64,000 bases of DNA from Pseudomonadota bacterium (GCA_963205115.1 CAUJHV010000029.1:186001-250000), one strand, 5' to 3'. Shown: positions 27,044 to 35,669, counted from the first letter of the stretch. Made by a program: numbers and translations. Notes: a model not told the origin generated them from the letters alone.

Positions 27044-27388
27044 ATGCGCCTTCCCTGCCCCCGCCCAGCTGCGCGCCGCATCGTCGGCGTCCTCCTGCTG
27101 GCGCTGTGGCTGGGCCAGTGGAGCCTGTTGGCGCACTCGATCGCGCACGCGCTGCCGTCCGCGATGGCGGTGGCTGCGTCCGATACGGACACGGCCTGGG
27201 GCCACGATGCCGGCACGACCGCCTGTCATCTGGTGGATCACCTGCTGCTGGGCCAGGCGCCCGGTGGGCAGCCTCCGTCCGTGGCGTGTCTGCCCGCGGC
27301 CGTCCTGCGGCTGTCGGCGCCGGCGGCTTCCGCCGCGCCGGGCCCTGTCGCCGCGGCCTATGACGCCCGCGGTCCGCCCCGCGCCTGA
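27044..27388 (+). CDS. Small secreted protein, DUF2946-like, paired with the TonB receptor
   Basis: A 114-residue protein with a clear signal peptide (RRIVGVLLLALWLGQWSLLAHSIAHA) and His and Cys residues in the mature part (GHDAGT, CHLVDH, CLPAA). It ends in RGPPRA. Short histidine-bearing proteins of DUF2946 type, with a similar R-G/A-P-P end, often precede TonB-dependent metal receptors in proteobacteria, which is the main reason for this call. It lies 93 bases upstream of the ZnuD-like receptor and is probably co-transcribed. A role as periplasmic metal-binding partner is inference. The gene is supported by codon usage and by the signal peptide. Confidence 0.65.
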   Translation: MRLPCPRPAARRIVGVLLLALWLGQWSLLAHSIAHALPSAMAVAASDTDTAWGHDAGTTACHLVDHLLLGQAPGGQPPSVACLPAAVLRLSAPAASAAPGPVAAAYDARGPPRA

Positions 27389-27481
27389 GCCCTCCCTCCC
27401 TGCCTGACTGCGCCAGCGCGCCTGCGTGACTGGCGTCCCCCTTGCTCGGGCCGGCCCCCGGTGGCCGGCGAGGACTCGACC

Positions 27482-29494
27482 ATGAAATCCTGCATCTGGG
27501 CGGCCGCCGTGGCCGCCATCGCGCCCGCGTGGGCACAGACCACCACACCTCAAACCGTCGTCATCACTGGCAACCCGTTGGGCAACGGCGACGTGGCCAC
27601 GCCCTCGTCGGTGCTGGCGGGCCAGGCGCTGAGCCTGCGCCGCGGCGCCTCGCTCGGCGAGACGCTCGACGGCCTGCCGGGCGTGGCCGCCAGCTACTTC
27701 GGCCCCAATGCCAACCGGCCGGTGATCCGCGGCCAGGACGGCGACCGCATCCGCGTGCTCAGCAATGCCGGCGCCTCGCTCGACGCGTCCAGCCTGAGCT
27801 TCGACCATGCCGTGCCGATCGATCCGCTGGTCGTCGAACGTATCGAAGTCCTGCGCGGTCCGGACGCACTGCTCTACGGGGGCAGCGCCGTGGGCGGCGT
27901 GGTCAACGCCATCGACAACCGCATACCCAAGGCGCCGATCGACGGCGTCGGCGGTGCGTTGGAGACCCGGCTGGGCGGCGCAGCCGGCGAGCGTGCCGTA
28001 TCGGCCCTGGTGGAAACCGGCGGACGGGGCTGGGCGCTGCACGCCGATGCCTTCGGCCGCCGGACACGCGACCTGCGCGTGCCGGCTTTCGACCGCCCCC
28101 TGGCCGATGGCGGCACCGAACGCCGCGAGCGTGTGGCCAATTCGGCCAGCCGCGCCGAAGGCGGCGCCGTGGGTGCGTCCATGGTGTGGGACCGCGGTTA
28201 CGTCGGCGCCAGCCTCGACACCTACCGCAACGGCTACGGCATCGTGGCCGAAGACGACATCACCATCCGCATGCGCCGCGACAAGCTGGCCCTGGCCGGT
28301 GAATGGCGCTCACCGGGCACCTTCTTCACCACCTGGCGCGGGCAGGCTGCGGCCACCGACTACCAGCACCGGGAGATCGAAGGCGACGGATCCATCGGCA
28401 CCACCTTCAAGACCCGCGGCAGCGATGCGCGTGTGGAGGCCGTGCACCGGGCCGTCGCCGTGAGCGCCGGGCGCATCGAGGGCACGATCGGCCTGCAGCT
28501 CGAGTCGTCGCGCTTCTCGGCGCTGGGCGAGGAAGCTTTTGTCCCGTCGACACACACGCGGCACGCGGCCGCCTTCGTGCTGGAACGCTGGACCTGGGGC
28601 GACAGCGGCCACCTCAGCGCGGGCCTGCGCGCCGAGCAGGTGCGCGTGCGTTCCGAAGGCGATGCCGACGCCACCGCAGCGCAGTTCGGGCCGCCGCAGG
28701 AGCGCCGTTTCTCGCCGCGCAGCGCATCGATGGGTGTTGTGCTGAAACTCAGCCCGCAGTGGCAGGGGTCGGCGAACGCGGCCTACAGCGAGCGCGCACC
28801 GACGAGCTACGAGCTCTACGCCAACGGCATCCACGCCGCCACCGGCGCCTACGAGCGCGGCGACCCGCAGCAGCAGGTCGAACGCGGCCGCCACATCGAC
28901 CTCGCGCTGGAATGGAAACGCGGTGCCGACCGGCTACGGCTGGGCGTCTTTCAGAGCCGTTTCTCGCGCTACATCGCGTTGACGGCCACCGGCGAGCCGG
29001 CCATCGTCGACGACGCGGGCGACGCGGTGCCGGTCTTTGCGTTTCGCGGCGTACGGGCCCGCCTGCATGGGCTGGAGATCGAAGGCGCGTGGCGGCTGCT
29101 GGACGGCGCGCGCACCGTCGACCTCGATGCCCGGCTCGACACCGTGCGCGGCCTCGACCAGGACAGCGGCCAGGCCCTGCCGCGCCTGCCGCCACGCCGC
29201 ACGACGTTGGGCCTGACGCTGGTCCAAGGGCCCTGGACGGCGCGGGCCGAGGTGCAGCGGGCCAGCGCGCAGACGCGGGTGCCGGACACCGATGTCGCCA
29301 CGCCGGGCTGGACGCAGGTCAACCTGTCGGCCAGCCATGTGCAGACCCGCGGTCCGCGCGAGATGCTGTGGTTTGTCAAGCTGCACAACGTCGGCGACGC
29401 GCTGGCCTACAGCGCAAGCACCATCGGCACCGTGCGTACGCTGGCGCCCATGCCGGGGCGCGGCCTCACGGCCGGACTGCGCTGGACCTTTTGA
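27482..29494 (+). CDS. TonB-dependent outer-membrane receptor, ZnuD-like
   Basis: A 670-residue outer-membrane TonB-dependent receptor. A signal peptide ends near WAQ at residue 18-20. The plug domain contains GETLDGLPGVAASYFGPNANRPVIRGQDGDRIRVL and FDHAVPIDPLVVERIEVLRGP, segments typical of the ZnuD zinc-receptor group, each read piecewise. The 22-strand barrel ends in a C-terminal Phe (GLRWTF), the signal for the BAM machinery. The ATG at 27482 has GAGGA at 27470-27474. The small His-bearing protein just upstream fits zinc or another metal uptake. I cannot find a Zur-like operator with confidence. Heme or copper uptake is an alternative. Confidence 0.85.
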   Translation: MKSCIWAAAVAAIAPAWAQTTTPQTVVITGNPLGNGDVATPSSVLAGQALSLRRGASLGETLDGLPGVAASYFGPNANRPVIRGQDGDRIRVLSNAGASLDASSLSFDHAVPIDPLVVERIEVLRGPDALLYGGSAVGGVVNAIDNRIPKAPIDGVGGALETRLGGAAGERAVSALVETGGRGWALHADAFGRRTRDLRVPAFDRPLADGGTERRERVANSASRAEGGAVGASMVWDRGYVGASLDTYRNGYGIVAEDDITIRMRRDKLALAGEWRSPGTFFTTWRGQAAATDYQHREIEGDGSIGTTFKTRGSDARVEAVHRAVAVSAGRIEGTIGLQLESSRFSALGEEAFVPSTHTRHAAAFVLERWTWGDSGHLSAGLRAEQVRVRSEGDADATAAQFGPPQERRFSPRSASMGVVLKLSPQWQGSANAAYSERAPTSYELYANGIHAATGAYERGDPQQQVERGRHIDLALEWKRGADRLRLGVFQSRFSRYIALTATGEPAIVDDAGDAVPVFAFRGVRARLHGLEIEGAWRLLDGARTVDLDARLDTVRGLDQDSGQALPRLPPRRTTLGLTLVQGPWTARAEVQRASAQTRVPDTDVATPGWTQVNLSASHVQTRGPREMLWFVKLHNVGDALAYSASTIGTVRTLAPMPGRGLTAGLRWTF

Positions 29495-29504
29495 GTGCAG
29501 CCGG

Positions 29505-29528
29505 GGCCGGGCCGCGTCCGGCCCGGCC
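29505..29528 (+). terminator. Strong GC hairpin after the TonB receptor
   Basis: The arms GGCCGGGCCG (29505-29514) and CGGCCCGGCC (29519-29528) pair perfectly over ten bases around a four-base loop CGTC. It starts 10 bases after the receptor stop. No U-tract follows, so it may stop transcription only partly or protect the 3' end. Confidence 0.5.
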
Positions 29529-29560
29529 GATGGCGAATCCTGCCGTGCGACCATGCCGGC

Positions 29561-30244
29561 GTGAACGCGCCATCCAGCCTTTCCCGCGCCGTCTGCGCGC
29601 ACTGCCTGCGCCCGCAAGCCACCTGCCTGTGCGCACGGGCCCGACCGACCGCACACCGCACCGAGGTGCTCGTGCTGCAGCACCCGCAGGAGCAGCGCCA
29701 GGCCAAGAACAGCGTGGCGCTGCTGCGCCTGTCGCTGGCGCGCTGCGAGGTGGTCGTCGGCGAGCGCTTCACGCCTGAGACGCTGCAGGCCCTGCTGCAG
29801 CGGCCCGGGCGGCAGACCCGGCTGCTCTACCCCGACGTGCCGGCCGCGCCCGCGCCGCCGGCCCCGGCGGTCGCACCGGGCACGCCGCTGCGGCTGGTGG
29901 TGATCGACGCGACCTGGCGCAAGAGCCTGCGCATGCTGCTCGAACACCCGGCCCTGGCCGCCCTGCCCCGTGTGGCCTTGGCGGAACCGGCGCCGACCCG
30001 CTACCGCGAGATCCGCGCCGCCCGCCGCGCCGACCAAGTCTCGACACTGGAGGCCACCGTGCAGGCGCTGGCCCTGCTGGAAGGGCCGTCGTTCGACGCC
30101 GCGCCGTTGTTGGACGCCTTCGGCCGCTTCGTCGCCGACGTGGCAGCGCGTCGCGCCCATGGCGCCGCGCAGGCCATGAGCCCGCCCAGCCGCCCGAAGG
30201 GCTCATACCGCAGCGCGGAGTGCGAAGGTACTCCAGAGAGCTAA
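29561..30244 (+). CDS. DTW-domain protein, probable tRNA-uridine aminocarboxypropyltransferase
   Basis: A 227-residue DTW-domain protein. Known members (E. coli YfiP/TapT and relatives) transfer an aminocarboxypropyl group from SAM to a tRNA uridine, making acp3U. The N-terminal zinc-type cysteine set is C12, C15, C22 and C24, in CAHCLRPQATCLC. The DTW signature appears as VVIDATWRKSLRM, so the D-x-T-W core is intact. Conserved YREIRAARRADQVSTLEA follows. I chose the GTG at 29561; longer in-frame reading to 29495 runs through the preceding hairpin. It stands alone after the receptor and its terminator-like hairpin. The C-terminal tail after about residue 205 is low in conservation and rich in Ser/Pro. 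Confidence 0.82.
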   Translation: MNAPSSLSRAVCAHCLRPQATCLCARARPTAHRTEVLVLQHPQEQRQAKNSVALLRLSLARCEVVVGERFTPETLQALLQRPGRQTRLLYPDVPAAPAPPAPAVAPGTPLRLVVIDATWRKSLRMLLEHPALAALPRVALAEPAPTRYREIRAARRADQVSTLEATVQALALLEGPSFDAAPLLDAFGRFVADVAARRAHGAAQAMSPPSRPKGSYRSAECEGTPES

Positions 30245-30398
30245 CGCGCCTGTCGATGAGACGCGGTTGGCAGCGCGGCGAAGCGGGCATCGCCGATGGG
30301 CCGCAATCCTTGTAGGGTCAATAGCCAATTTGCGGCGGTGCAGCATGCCAGCCGGGTGCGCCGGAAAATGCCCCGATCAGTCACAAAAGGGGTCGCAC

Positions 30399-30794
30399 AT
30401 GCAAACCCGTCGAACCTTTATCGGACTCGTGCCTCTGGCCAGCGTGGCCCTTCTGGCGGCCTGCAGCAAGAAGGTGGAGCCTGTGCCGGAAGTCCCACCA
30501 CCCAGCCCACTGCCCGCGCCACCCGCGCCTGCGCCAGCGCCTGCAGCAGCGGCCACCACCACGACCACGACGGCCGAGGGCCTGGTCGACCCGACATCGC
30601 CCAAGGCCGTTGAACTGAGCTTCGTGCTCGACGACGAGACCTCCAAGAACCCCAAGCACGTGGCAGGCGCGGAATGCTCCAACTGTGCCCTGTATGGCGG
30701 CAAGCCGGGCGATGCCTCGGGGCCCTGCCCCTTGTTCGCCGGCCAGCGGGTTCCCGCCGGCGGCTGGTGCACCGCGTATACGAAGAAGGCTTGA
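30399..30794 (+). CDS. High-potential iron-sulfur protein (HiPIP) with Tat signal and lipobox-like site
   Basis: A 131-residue periplasmic electron carrier with a single [4Fe-4S] cluster. The four cluster cysteines are C93, C96, C110 and C124, in ECSNCALY, GPCPLF and GGWCTAY, the normal HiPIP spacing. The N-terminus has a twin-arginine motif (RRTFIGL), as expected for a cofactor protein exported folded. It continues into LLAAC, which looks like a lipobox with Cys22, followed by a Pro/Ala/Thr-rich linker (about residues 28-70). That suggests a membrane-tethered HiPIP; in many relatives the linker is absent. The ATG at 30399 has AAGGGG upstream. The serine hydrolase gene follows after 32 bases. 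Confidence 0.88.
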   Translation: MQTRRTFIGLVPLASVALLAACSKKVEPVPEVPPPSPLPAPPAPAPAPAAAATTTTTTAEGLVDPTSPKAVELSFVLDDETSKNPKHVAGAECSNCALYGGKPGDASGPCPLFAGQRVPAGGWCTAYTKKA

Positions 30795-30826
30795 TCGGCC
30801 GCACAATCGGGCCGACCATCGGCCCC

Positions 30827-31876
30827 ATGCGCACCCGACGCCGCATCCTCCTTTCCGGCGTCTCGCTCGCCGCTGCACCCGTCCTCGGCGCCCCTGCCGC
30901 CGATTGGCAAACGGCTGCGCCCGAGTCCCAGGGCCTGCGAGCCGGCGCCGTTGCCGACGTCTTGACCGCCGGCGAGACCGTCCCGGCCCTGCGGGCACTT
31001 CTGGTCGCGCGCGGCGGCGTGCTGGTGGGCGAGCGCTACTACGCAGGCGCCACGGCCGACAGCCTGCAGCCGATCAACTCCGCCACCAAGAGCGTGTGCA
31101 GCATGCTCGTCGGTCTGACGCTGCGCGACGGCCGTCTGAAGAGCCTGGACGACACGGTGGCGCAGTTGCTACCGGACGCGGTCGCGCAGGTGCCCGAATC
31201 GCCTGCCCGGTCGGTCACGCTGGGTCAGATTCTCAGCGGACGCTCGGGCCTGGCCTTCGATCCGATGCGCTTTGGCCAACTGGTCGCTTCCCAGCCCTTC
31301 GTGCGCGGCGCGCTCAGTGGGCCGTTTGTGCCAGCGCAGCCGCCAGGCTGGTCCTACAACGACGCGCTGGTGGCGCTGATCGCGCCCATCCTGGCGCGTG
31401 CGCAGGGCGCCGATCTGGCGGTGCTGGCCGCACGCCAGCTCTTCGAGCCGCTGGGCATCGAACGCTTCGAATGGCGGCGCGACCGCGATGGCAACCCGCT
31501 GGCACCCGCAGGGCTGGCCTTGCGCACACGCGACCTGCTGAAGCTCGCCGCGCTGATGCTCGAAGGCGGTCGCTGGCAGGGCACACCGGTGCTGCCGGAA
31601 TCGTGGGTGACACAGAGCCTGAAGCCCCAAGGCCCCGCCACCTGGCGCGCGGGGCCCGTGGCCGACGTCGGATACGGCCAGCTGTGGTTCACCGGACAGC
31701 TGCACGGCAAACGCGTGGCCTGGGCCTGGGGTTATGGCGGGCAGTTTGCGCTGCTGGCCCCCGAACTGCGACTGGCCGTGGCCACCGCAGCCACCTCGCC
31801 GCATCCCTCTGGGCTGCGTGCGCAGACCGACGCCGTGATGGCGCTCGTCGCGCGGCTGATCGAGACGGCTGTCTAG
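30827..31876 (+). CDS. Beta-lactamase-family serine hydrolase (class C/EstB-like), probably exported
   Basis: A 349-residue serine hydrolase of the class C beta-lactamase/6-aminohexanoate-dimer-hydrolase-like family. The nucleophile motif S-x-x-K is S85-A-T-K88 in INSATKSV. The Tyr motif is read as WSYND, and GYGGQFALL near the C-terminus fills the third-motif position. The N-terminus RRRILLSGVSLAAAPVLGAPA is a Tat-like signal peptide, so it probably acts in the periplasm. Such enzymes are esterases or amidases of unknown substrate more often than true beta-lactamases. The start at 30827 is chosen for the signal peptide; no ribosome site is visible, and coupling to the HiPIP gene is possible. 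Confidence 0.8.
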   Translation: MRTRRRILLSGVSLAAAPVLGAPAADWQTAAPESQGLRAGAVADVLTAGETVPALRALLVARGGVLVGERYYAGATADSLQPINSATKSVCSMLVGLTLRDGRLKSLDDTVAQLLPDAVAQVPESPARSVTLGQILSGRSGLAFDPMRFGQLVASQPFVRGALSGPFVPAQPPGWSYNDALVALIAPILARAQGADLAVLAARQLFEPLGIERFEWRRDRDGNPLAPAGLALRTRDLLKLAALMLEGGRWQGTPVLPESWVTQSLKPQGPATWRAGPVADVGYGQLWFTGQLHGKRVAWAWGYGGQFALLAPELRLAVATAATSPHPSGLRAQTDAVMALVARLIETAV

Positions 31877-31937
31877 CCCAGGCGCATCACGTCATGCCGG
31901 GCCACGTCTGGCCATAGGTCCGGTCCGCAGGAACGGC

Positions 31938-31955
31938 GCGGCAGGCCGCTGCCGC
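31938..31955. terminator. Hairpin between convergent hydrolase genes
   Basis: GCGGCAG (31938-31944) and CTGCCGC (31949-31955) pair perfectly around the loop GCCG. The hairpin sits in the 124-base gap between the convergent serine hydrolase and esterase genes. There is no U-tract, so function as a terminator is uncertain. Confidence 0.3.
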
Positions 31956-32000
31956 CGCACAGCGAGCGACCGCGCCGGTTGACGCCCATCAGCGTGGGCC

Positions 32001-33083
32001 TCAACCGGGCATCGCGCGGGCTGACGCCAGGTTGTCGAGTTCCGTTTGCGCCGTGGCCGGGAAGGGATGGCGCTGCGGGGCGGTCGCCCAGGCGATGGCC
32101 GCACGCATGGCGTCGATGGCTTGCAGGCTTTGCGGCAAGGTATCGCCGTACGCATGAAACTCGTGCGTCATGTGCTCCCACACATCCAGCCGAACCGGCG
32201 CGCCCTGGGCCTGAAGGCTCTGCGCGAAGTCGCGGATCATGTCCACCAGGATTTCCATGCCGCCGGCCTGCAAGTAGACCGGCGCCACGCGGTCGTAACG
32301 CTGGTGGATGGGCGACAGTTCGGCCTCGCTGCGGCCGGTGCCGGCTCGGAGCCATTCACCATAACGCAGCGTCTGGTAGCCCTGCACCATGTCGTAGCGG
32401 TCGTTGCCAAACTGGCTGACGCCGCGCAGGCCGATGTCGGTCCACGGGCTGATGCCGATGACCAGCGCGGGTTGCGGGCATCCGGCCACGCGCAGCCGGG
32501 ACAGCAGCATCAAGGCCAGGTGGCCGCCCGCCGAATCGCCGGCGACCACGAGCCGGCTCGGGTCCACGCCGGCGCCCAGCAGGTGTCGGTAGGCCGCCAG
32601 GCCATCGTCCAGTTGCGCCGGATGCGGATGTTCGGGTGTGAGCCGGTAGTCCGGCGCGAATATCCTCACTTGCAGCATCTGCGCCAGCATGGCGATGAAG
32701 TGCCGCGACACGGCGCCATAGAACGCATAGCCGCCGCCATGCAAGTACAGCAGCGTGAGCGCACTCTGGCAGTCACGCGGCGTGAACCACTCGCCACGCG
32801 GCTCGCCCTGCCCGCTGCGGTGCACATCCACCCGCGGATCGGCCATGACGCCGGTGTACAAGCTGTCGAAGTAGGCGCGGCTCTCGGCAATGTCCTGCAG
32901 CGCCAAGGCATGGTTGAATTGACGGCGGAAGAACAAGGTGCCGATCTCGAAGCTCACCGTCCACTGTGGCACCAGGGGCCGGCCCACGAGGCGTCGGGCC
33001 AGCACATCGGCGGTGGTGCCGAGCAGCACGGCGAGGCTGCGCAGCCGGTGCGAGAGGCGTCCCTGCAAAACGGTCTTGGGCAT
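32001..33083 (-). CDS. Alpha/beta hydrolase, hormone-sensitive-lipase (family IV) esterase
   Basis: A 360-residue esterase of the HSL family. The oxyanion motif HGGG is at 115-118, and the nucleophile Ser184 lies in GDSAGG. The acid appears in GGMEILVDM and the catalytic His in HEFHAYGD near the C-terminus. The N-terminal cap region is long and hydrophobic in part. I start it at the ATG at 33083. An in-frame GTG at 33185 would overlap the divergent AraC gene and lacks a good ribosome site. It is divergent from the AraC regulator, so regulation by that protein is likely. The ester substrate is unknown. Confidence 0.82.
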   Translation of the reverse strand: MPKTVLQGRLSHRLRSLAVLLGTTADVLARRLVGRPLVPQWTVSFEIGTLFFRRQFNHALALQDIAESRAYFDSLYTGVMADPRVDVHRSGQGEPRGEWFTPRDCQSALTLLYLHGGGYAFYGAVSRHFIAMLAQMLQVRIFAPDYRLTPEHPHPAQLDDGLAAYRHLLGAGVDPSRLVVAGDSAGGHLALMLLSRLRVAGCPQPALVIGISPWTDIGLRGVSQFGNDRYDMVQGYQTLRYGEWLRAGTGRSEAELSPIHQRYDRVAPVYLQAGGMEILVDMIRDFAQSLQAQGAPVRLDVWEHMTHEFHAYGDTLPQSLQAIDAMRAAIAWATAPQRHPFPATAQTELDNLASARAMPG

Positions 33084-33163
33084 CGAAGGTCGGCGACTGT
33101 GAATGACGCGGGCCAGTGTCTCCAGCCGCGACTGACCGGTATAGAACGGAACCGACAGCACCC

Positions 33164-34060
33164 GTGAACTCGACAACCGCTGCACGCCTGCACCTGCCAG
33201 GTCCGGCCTTGGGCACCTGCATTCATCTCGCGATCGAACGCGACACGCGAGGGCTGCAGCTGAGCGATGCGCAGCGGTTCAACTACTACCCGGCCAGCCC
33301 GCTGCCGATGATGTCGTGGATCTTCGAGGGCGATCTGCACATGGTCGAAGAGCCGCTGACGGCCGGCGCGGCGCCATCACTCGCGCCTGCGCTGCCGCGC
33401 CTGGTGATCTCAGGCCCCCACCGCAAGCCCTCCGCGAGCTGGTCACCCGGGCCGGTGCATGCGCTGTCGGTGGCCATTTATCCGCAGGCCTGGTCCACGC
33501 TGCTGGGCATTCCCGTGGAAGCCGCGCTGGACAGGAACGTGCCCGTGGAAGCCGTGACTTCAGCGGGCATGCGCGCCCTTCTCGCGGCGATCGGCACGCC
33601 AGACGGGCGCGAACCCTTCGAGCGCCTCGAGGCCGCATTGCTGCCCCTGTGGCAAGACGCGCCGGGAAGCCACGGCTTGCGCAACATGCGCGGGTGGCTG
33701 CAGTCCATGGCGGTGCGGGCGGCGTTCTCGAAGGCGGGTATCGGCATGCGCAACGTGCAGCGCCGGATCCGGGCATGGACGGGCCAGAGCCACCGGGACC
33801 TGCAGCTCTACATGCGCACCGAGCGCGCGCTGGTTCATGCCAGCGCCGGGGCATTCGACGCGGGCACGGCACCCAGCCTGGCCAGCGTGGCTGCTGCCGC
33901 GGGATTTGCCGACCAGTCCCATCTCGGACGCGAGGTGCGCCGTGTGACCGGTCTGTCACCCGCGCGCCTGGCCGAGCGCATGAAGACCGACGAGGCGTTC
34001 TGGTTCTACCGGCTGCTGAGCAGTCATTTGCAGAGCCAGGCGTCTGTGGCCAGCGACTGA
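33164..34060 (+). CDS. AraC family transcriptional regulator
   Basis: A 298-residue regulator with an N-terminal sensing region and a C-terminal AraC DNA-binding domain. The first HTH contains RRIRAWTGQSHRDLQLYMRTERAL, and the second has SLASVAAAAGFADQSHLGREV, followed by the family ending VTGLSPARL. The start is taken at GTG 33164 (VNSTTAARL). It lies only 80 bases from the divergent esterase start at 33083, an arrangement typical of a regulator and its target. An upstream in-frame GTG at 33116 would reach further into that intergenic space. The small putative membrane-protein gene follows 94 bases later. Confidence 0.78.
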   Translation: MNSTTAARLHLPGPALGTCIHLAIERDTRGLQLSDAQRFNYYPASPLPMMSWIFEGDLHMVEEPLTAGAAPSLAPALPRLVISGPHRKPSASWSPGPVHALSVAIYPQAWSTLLGIPVEAALDRNVPVEAVTSAGMRALLAAIGTPDGREPFERLEAALLPLWQDAPGSHGLRNMRGWLQSMAVRAAFSKAGIGMRNVQRRIRAWTGQSHRDLQLYMRTERALVHASAGAFDAGTAPSLASVAAAAGFADQSHLGREVRRVTGLSPARLAERMKTDEAFWFYRLLSSHLQSQASVASD

Positions 34061-34154
34061 AGACGGCAGCTCTCGCGCCCCTGTTGCGGGCGGGTGGCGC
34101 TCCCCGGCTGTCCACCGGGCTTGAAGCCCCGACAGCCGCCACCATATCCCTCGG

Positions 34155-34319
34155 ATGCAGATCAACCTCAACTGGAAGAAGCCGCTCTTCTACCTGCTCC
34201 TTCCGGTGTTGCTGTTCCTGTGCTTCGTCGGCTTTCCGCCGCCCTTCGCCCCGCCCGCGGCCACGAAGGCCGCGCAGGAACAGTCGGTTCCCGACGAAGA
34301 GAACAAGATCAAAAAGTAG
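34155..34319 (+). CDS. Small single-pass membrane protein candidate (54 aa)
   Basis: A 54-residue reading frame with GC-biased third positions. It begins with a basic MQINLNWKK, followed by one strong membrane helix (PLFYLLLPVLLFLCFVGF). A Pro-rich turn (PPPFAPPAA) and a charged tail (PDEENKIKK) complete it. I recognise no family. No clear ribosome site precedes the ATG. The regular helix-plus-charged-tail organisation is unlikely to be chance, but conservation has not been tested. Confidence 0.45.
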   Translation: MQINLNWKKPLFYLLLPVLLFLCFVGFPPPFAPPAATKAAQEQSVPDEENKIKK

Positions 34320-35051
34320 CGCGTGGCGTGGCGGTCGGGTCCGCCGATCGGGCGCGCTTCACGGCACCCGCGCAACCGTGGGTGGCCCGGCGTTGCCATT
34401 CCGCTCATCGAGCTACATCGAACGGATAGTCTGGCGTCCGGAGGTTGGTGGCCCCCACACTTTGGCTCAGGCCACCGCGCCACCGGCATCCCCATCCGAA
34501 GGCCGGGCTCACTAAGCTGGTTCCATCGCAACTGTCCAGCGAAGGAAATCATGCGCAGCTCGTGGATGCGCGATGCGGCCGCTGCACACCGTGCGCGCAC
34601 GGTCCGATGCCCCGCACATTGAGCCGTCCGTGGCGGCAGGCGGCATGGTGTCTCGTGCCGTTCGTGATCCATGGCCTGACGGGGTCTGCAGCGGGCCAGA
34701 TCCTTGCCGCGCCACCGGCCATCGCCCTGCCCGCCCCGTTCGACGCCGACCCCGCACGCCAGCACCTGCGGCTGGTCTCCCATGAGTGATCGGCCCTGCG
34801 TCGTCGCGCAGCCGATGTGTCTGACGATTCACCGCATGGCGAGTGGCTGCTGCTGAAGAAGGACCATTCGCCATCATCTGCATCAGCGCGCCGGGAGTCT
34901 GCGCGCGCAGCCCTACCGACCTCTCGGTGCCCATACCCACGGTGCCAACTGCAGATTGACAAGACCGCCAGTCGGAGTAGAAAGGGCCGTCCGGACTCCA
35001 CCGGACGCAAGCCAGCGGGGCCCGATCGTCAAATCAATCGGAGGCGACATC
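34320..35051. other. 732-bp stretch with no convincing gene
   Basis: This stretch holds no strong coding signal. It contains many short overlapping frames. One frame at 34607-34789 on the plus strand would encode 60 residues with a hydrophobic, signal-like N-terminus (AAWCLVPFVIHGLTG), but I see no ribosome site and no family. Base composition is a little less GC-rich than in the flanking genes. No inverted terminal repeats or transposase remnants are visible. The last 15 bases contain the ribosome site of the DUF1326 gene. Confidence 0.5.
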
Positions 35052-35645
35052 ATGGCCTGGAGCTGTCAAGGAACCTATTTCGAGAGTTGCAACTGCGAAG
35101 CAGCTTGCCCTTGTGTATTCCTCAGTCCGCCGACCCAGGGCGACTGCACGGTACTCGTCGGCTGGCACATCGACAAGGGCACGGACGACGCGGTGGTCCT
35201 CGACGGCCTGAACGTGGCACTGTCGGTCTACTCGCCCGGCAAGATGCATGAATCCAAGTGGCAGGCGGCGGCCTATCTCGACAGCCGCGCGACCGAGACG
35301 CAGAAGAACTCCCTGCTGAAGATCTTCGGCGGCCAGGCCGGCGGCCACCCGGCCGTGCTGGCATCCTTCATCGGCGAGATGCTCGGCGTGGCCAGCGTGC
35401 CCATCGAATTCAAGTCTACGGGCAAGAACTACAGCCTCGAAATCCCATCGGTTGCATCGGTAGAGATCGAGGCCATCGAGAGCCCGGCCGGCCCGGTGCA
35501 GATCCAGGGCCACCCGCTGTGCATCGCGCCAGGCTTCCCGGCGACGGTGGCGCGCTCCAAACATCTGCGCTACACCGACCATGGCAAGAATTGGTCGCTC
35601 TCGGGCCGCAACGGGCTGTTCTCGCCCTTCGCCTACCAGAACTGA
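35052..35645 (+). CDS. DUF1326 domain-containing protein
   Basis: A 197-residue DUF1326 protein of unknown biochemical function. Its signature is a cysteine cluster at the N-terminus, in SCQGTYFESCNCEAACPCVF, with C5, C13, C15, C19 and C21. It continues with GDCTVLVGWHI and the mixed alpha/beta body ending GRNGLFSPFAYQN. The cysteine cluster suggests metal or cluster binding (inference). No signal peptide is seen, so it is probably cytoplasmic. The ATG at 35052 has GGAGG at 35040-35044. The gene is followed after 24 bases by the DUF2182 membrane protein, and the two families are commonly adjacent, implying a shared function. Confidence 0.85.
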   Translation: MAWSCQGTYFESCNCEAACPCVFLSPPTQGDCTVLVGWHIDKGTDDAVVLDGLNVALSVYSPGKMHESKWQAAAYLDSRATETQKNSLLKIFGGQAGGHPAVLASFIGEMLGVASVPIEFKSTGKNYSLEIPSVASVEIEAIESPAGPVQIQGHPLCIAPGFPATVARSKHLRYTDHGKNWSLSGRNGLFSPFAYQN

Positions 35646-35669
35646 GCCCGCACCGGGCAACCCCACGCG

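Noticed and set aside
30827..31876. Reading the serine hydrolase as a true class C beta-lactamase
   Set aside because: The S-x-x-K motif alone does not separate beta-lactamases from esterases, and the other motifs are not the canonical Y-A/S-N and K-T-G.
33084..33185. N-terminal extension of the HSL-family esterase to a GTG at 33185
   Set aside because: It would overlap the divergent AraC gene and has no good ribosome site. The ATG at 33083 gives a complete domain.
34320..35051. Insertion sequence remnant in the gene-poor gap
   Set aside because: I see no terminal inverted repeats, target duplications or transposase-like translation in any frame.
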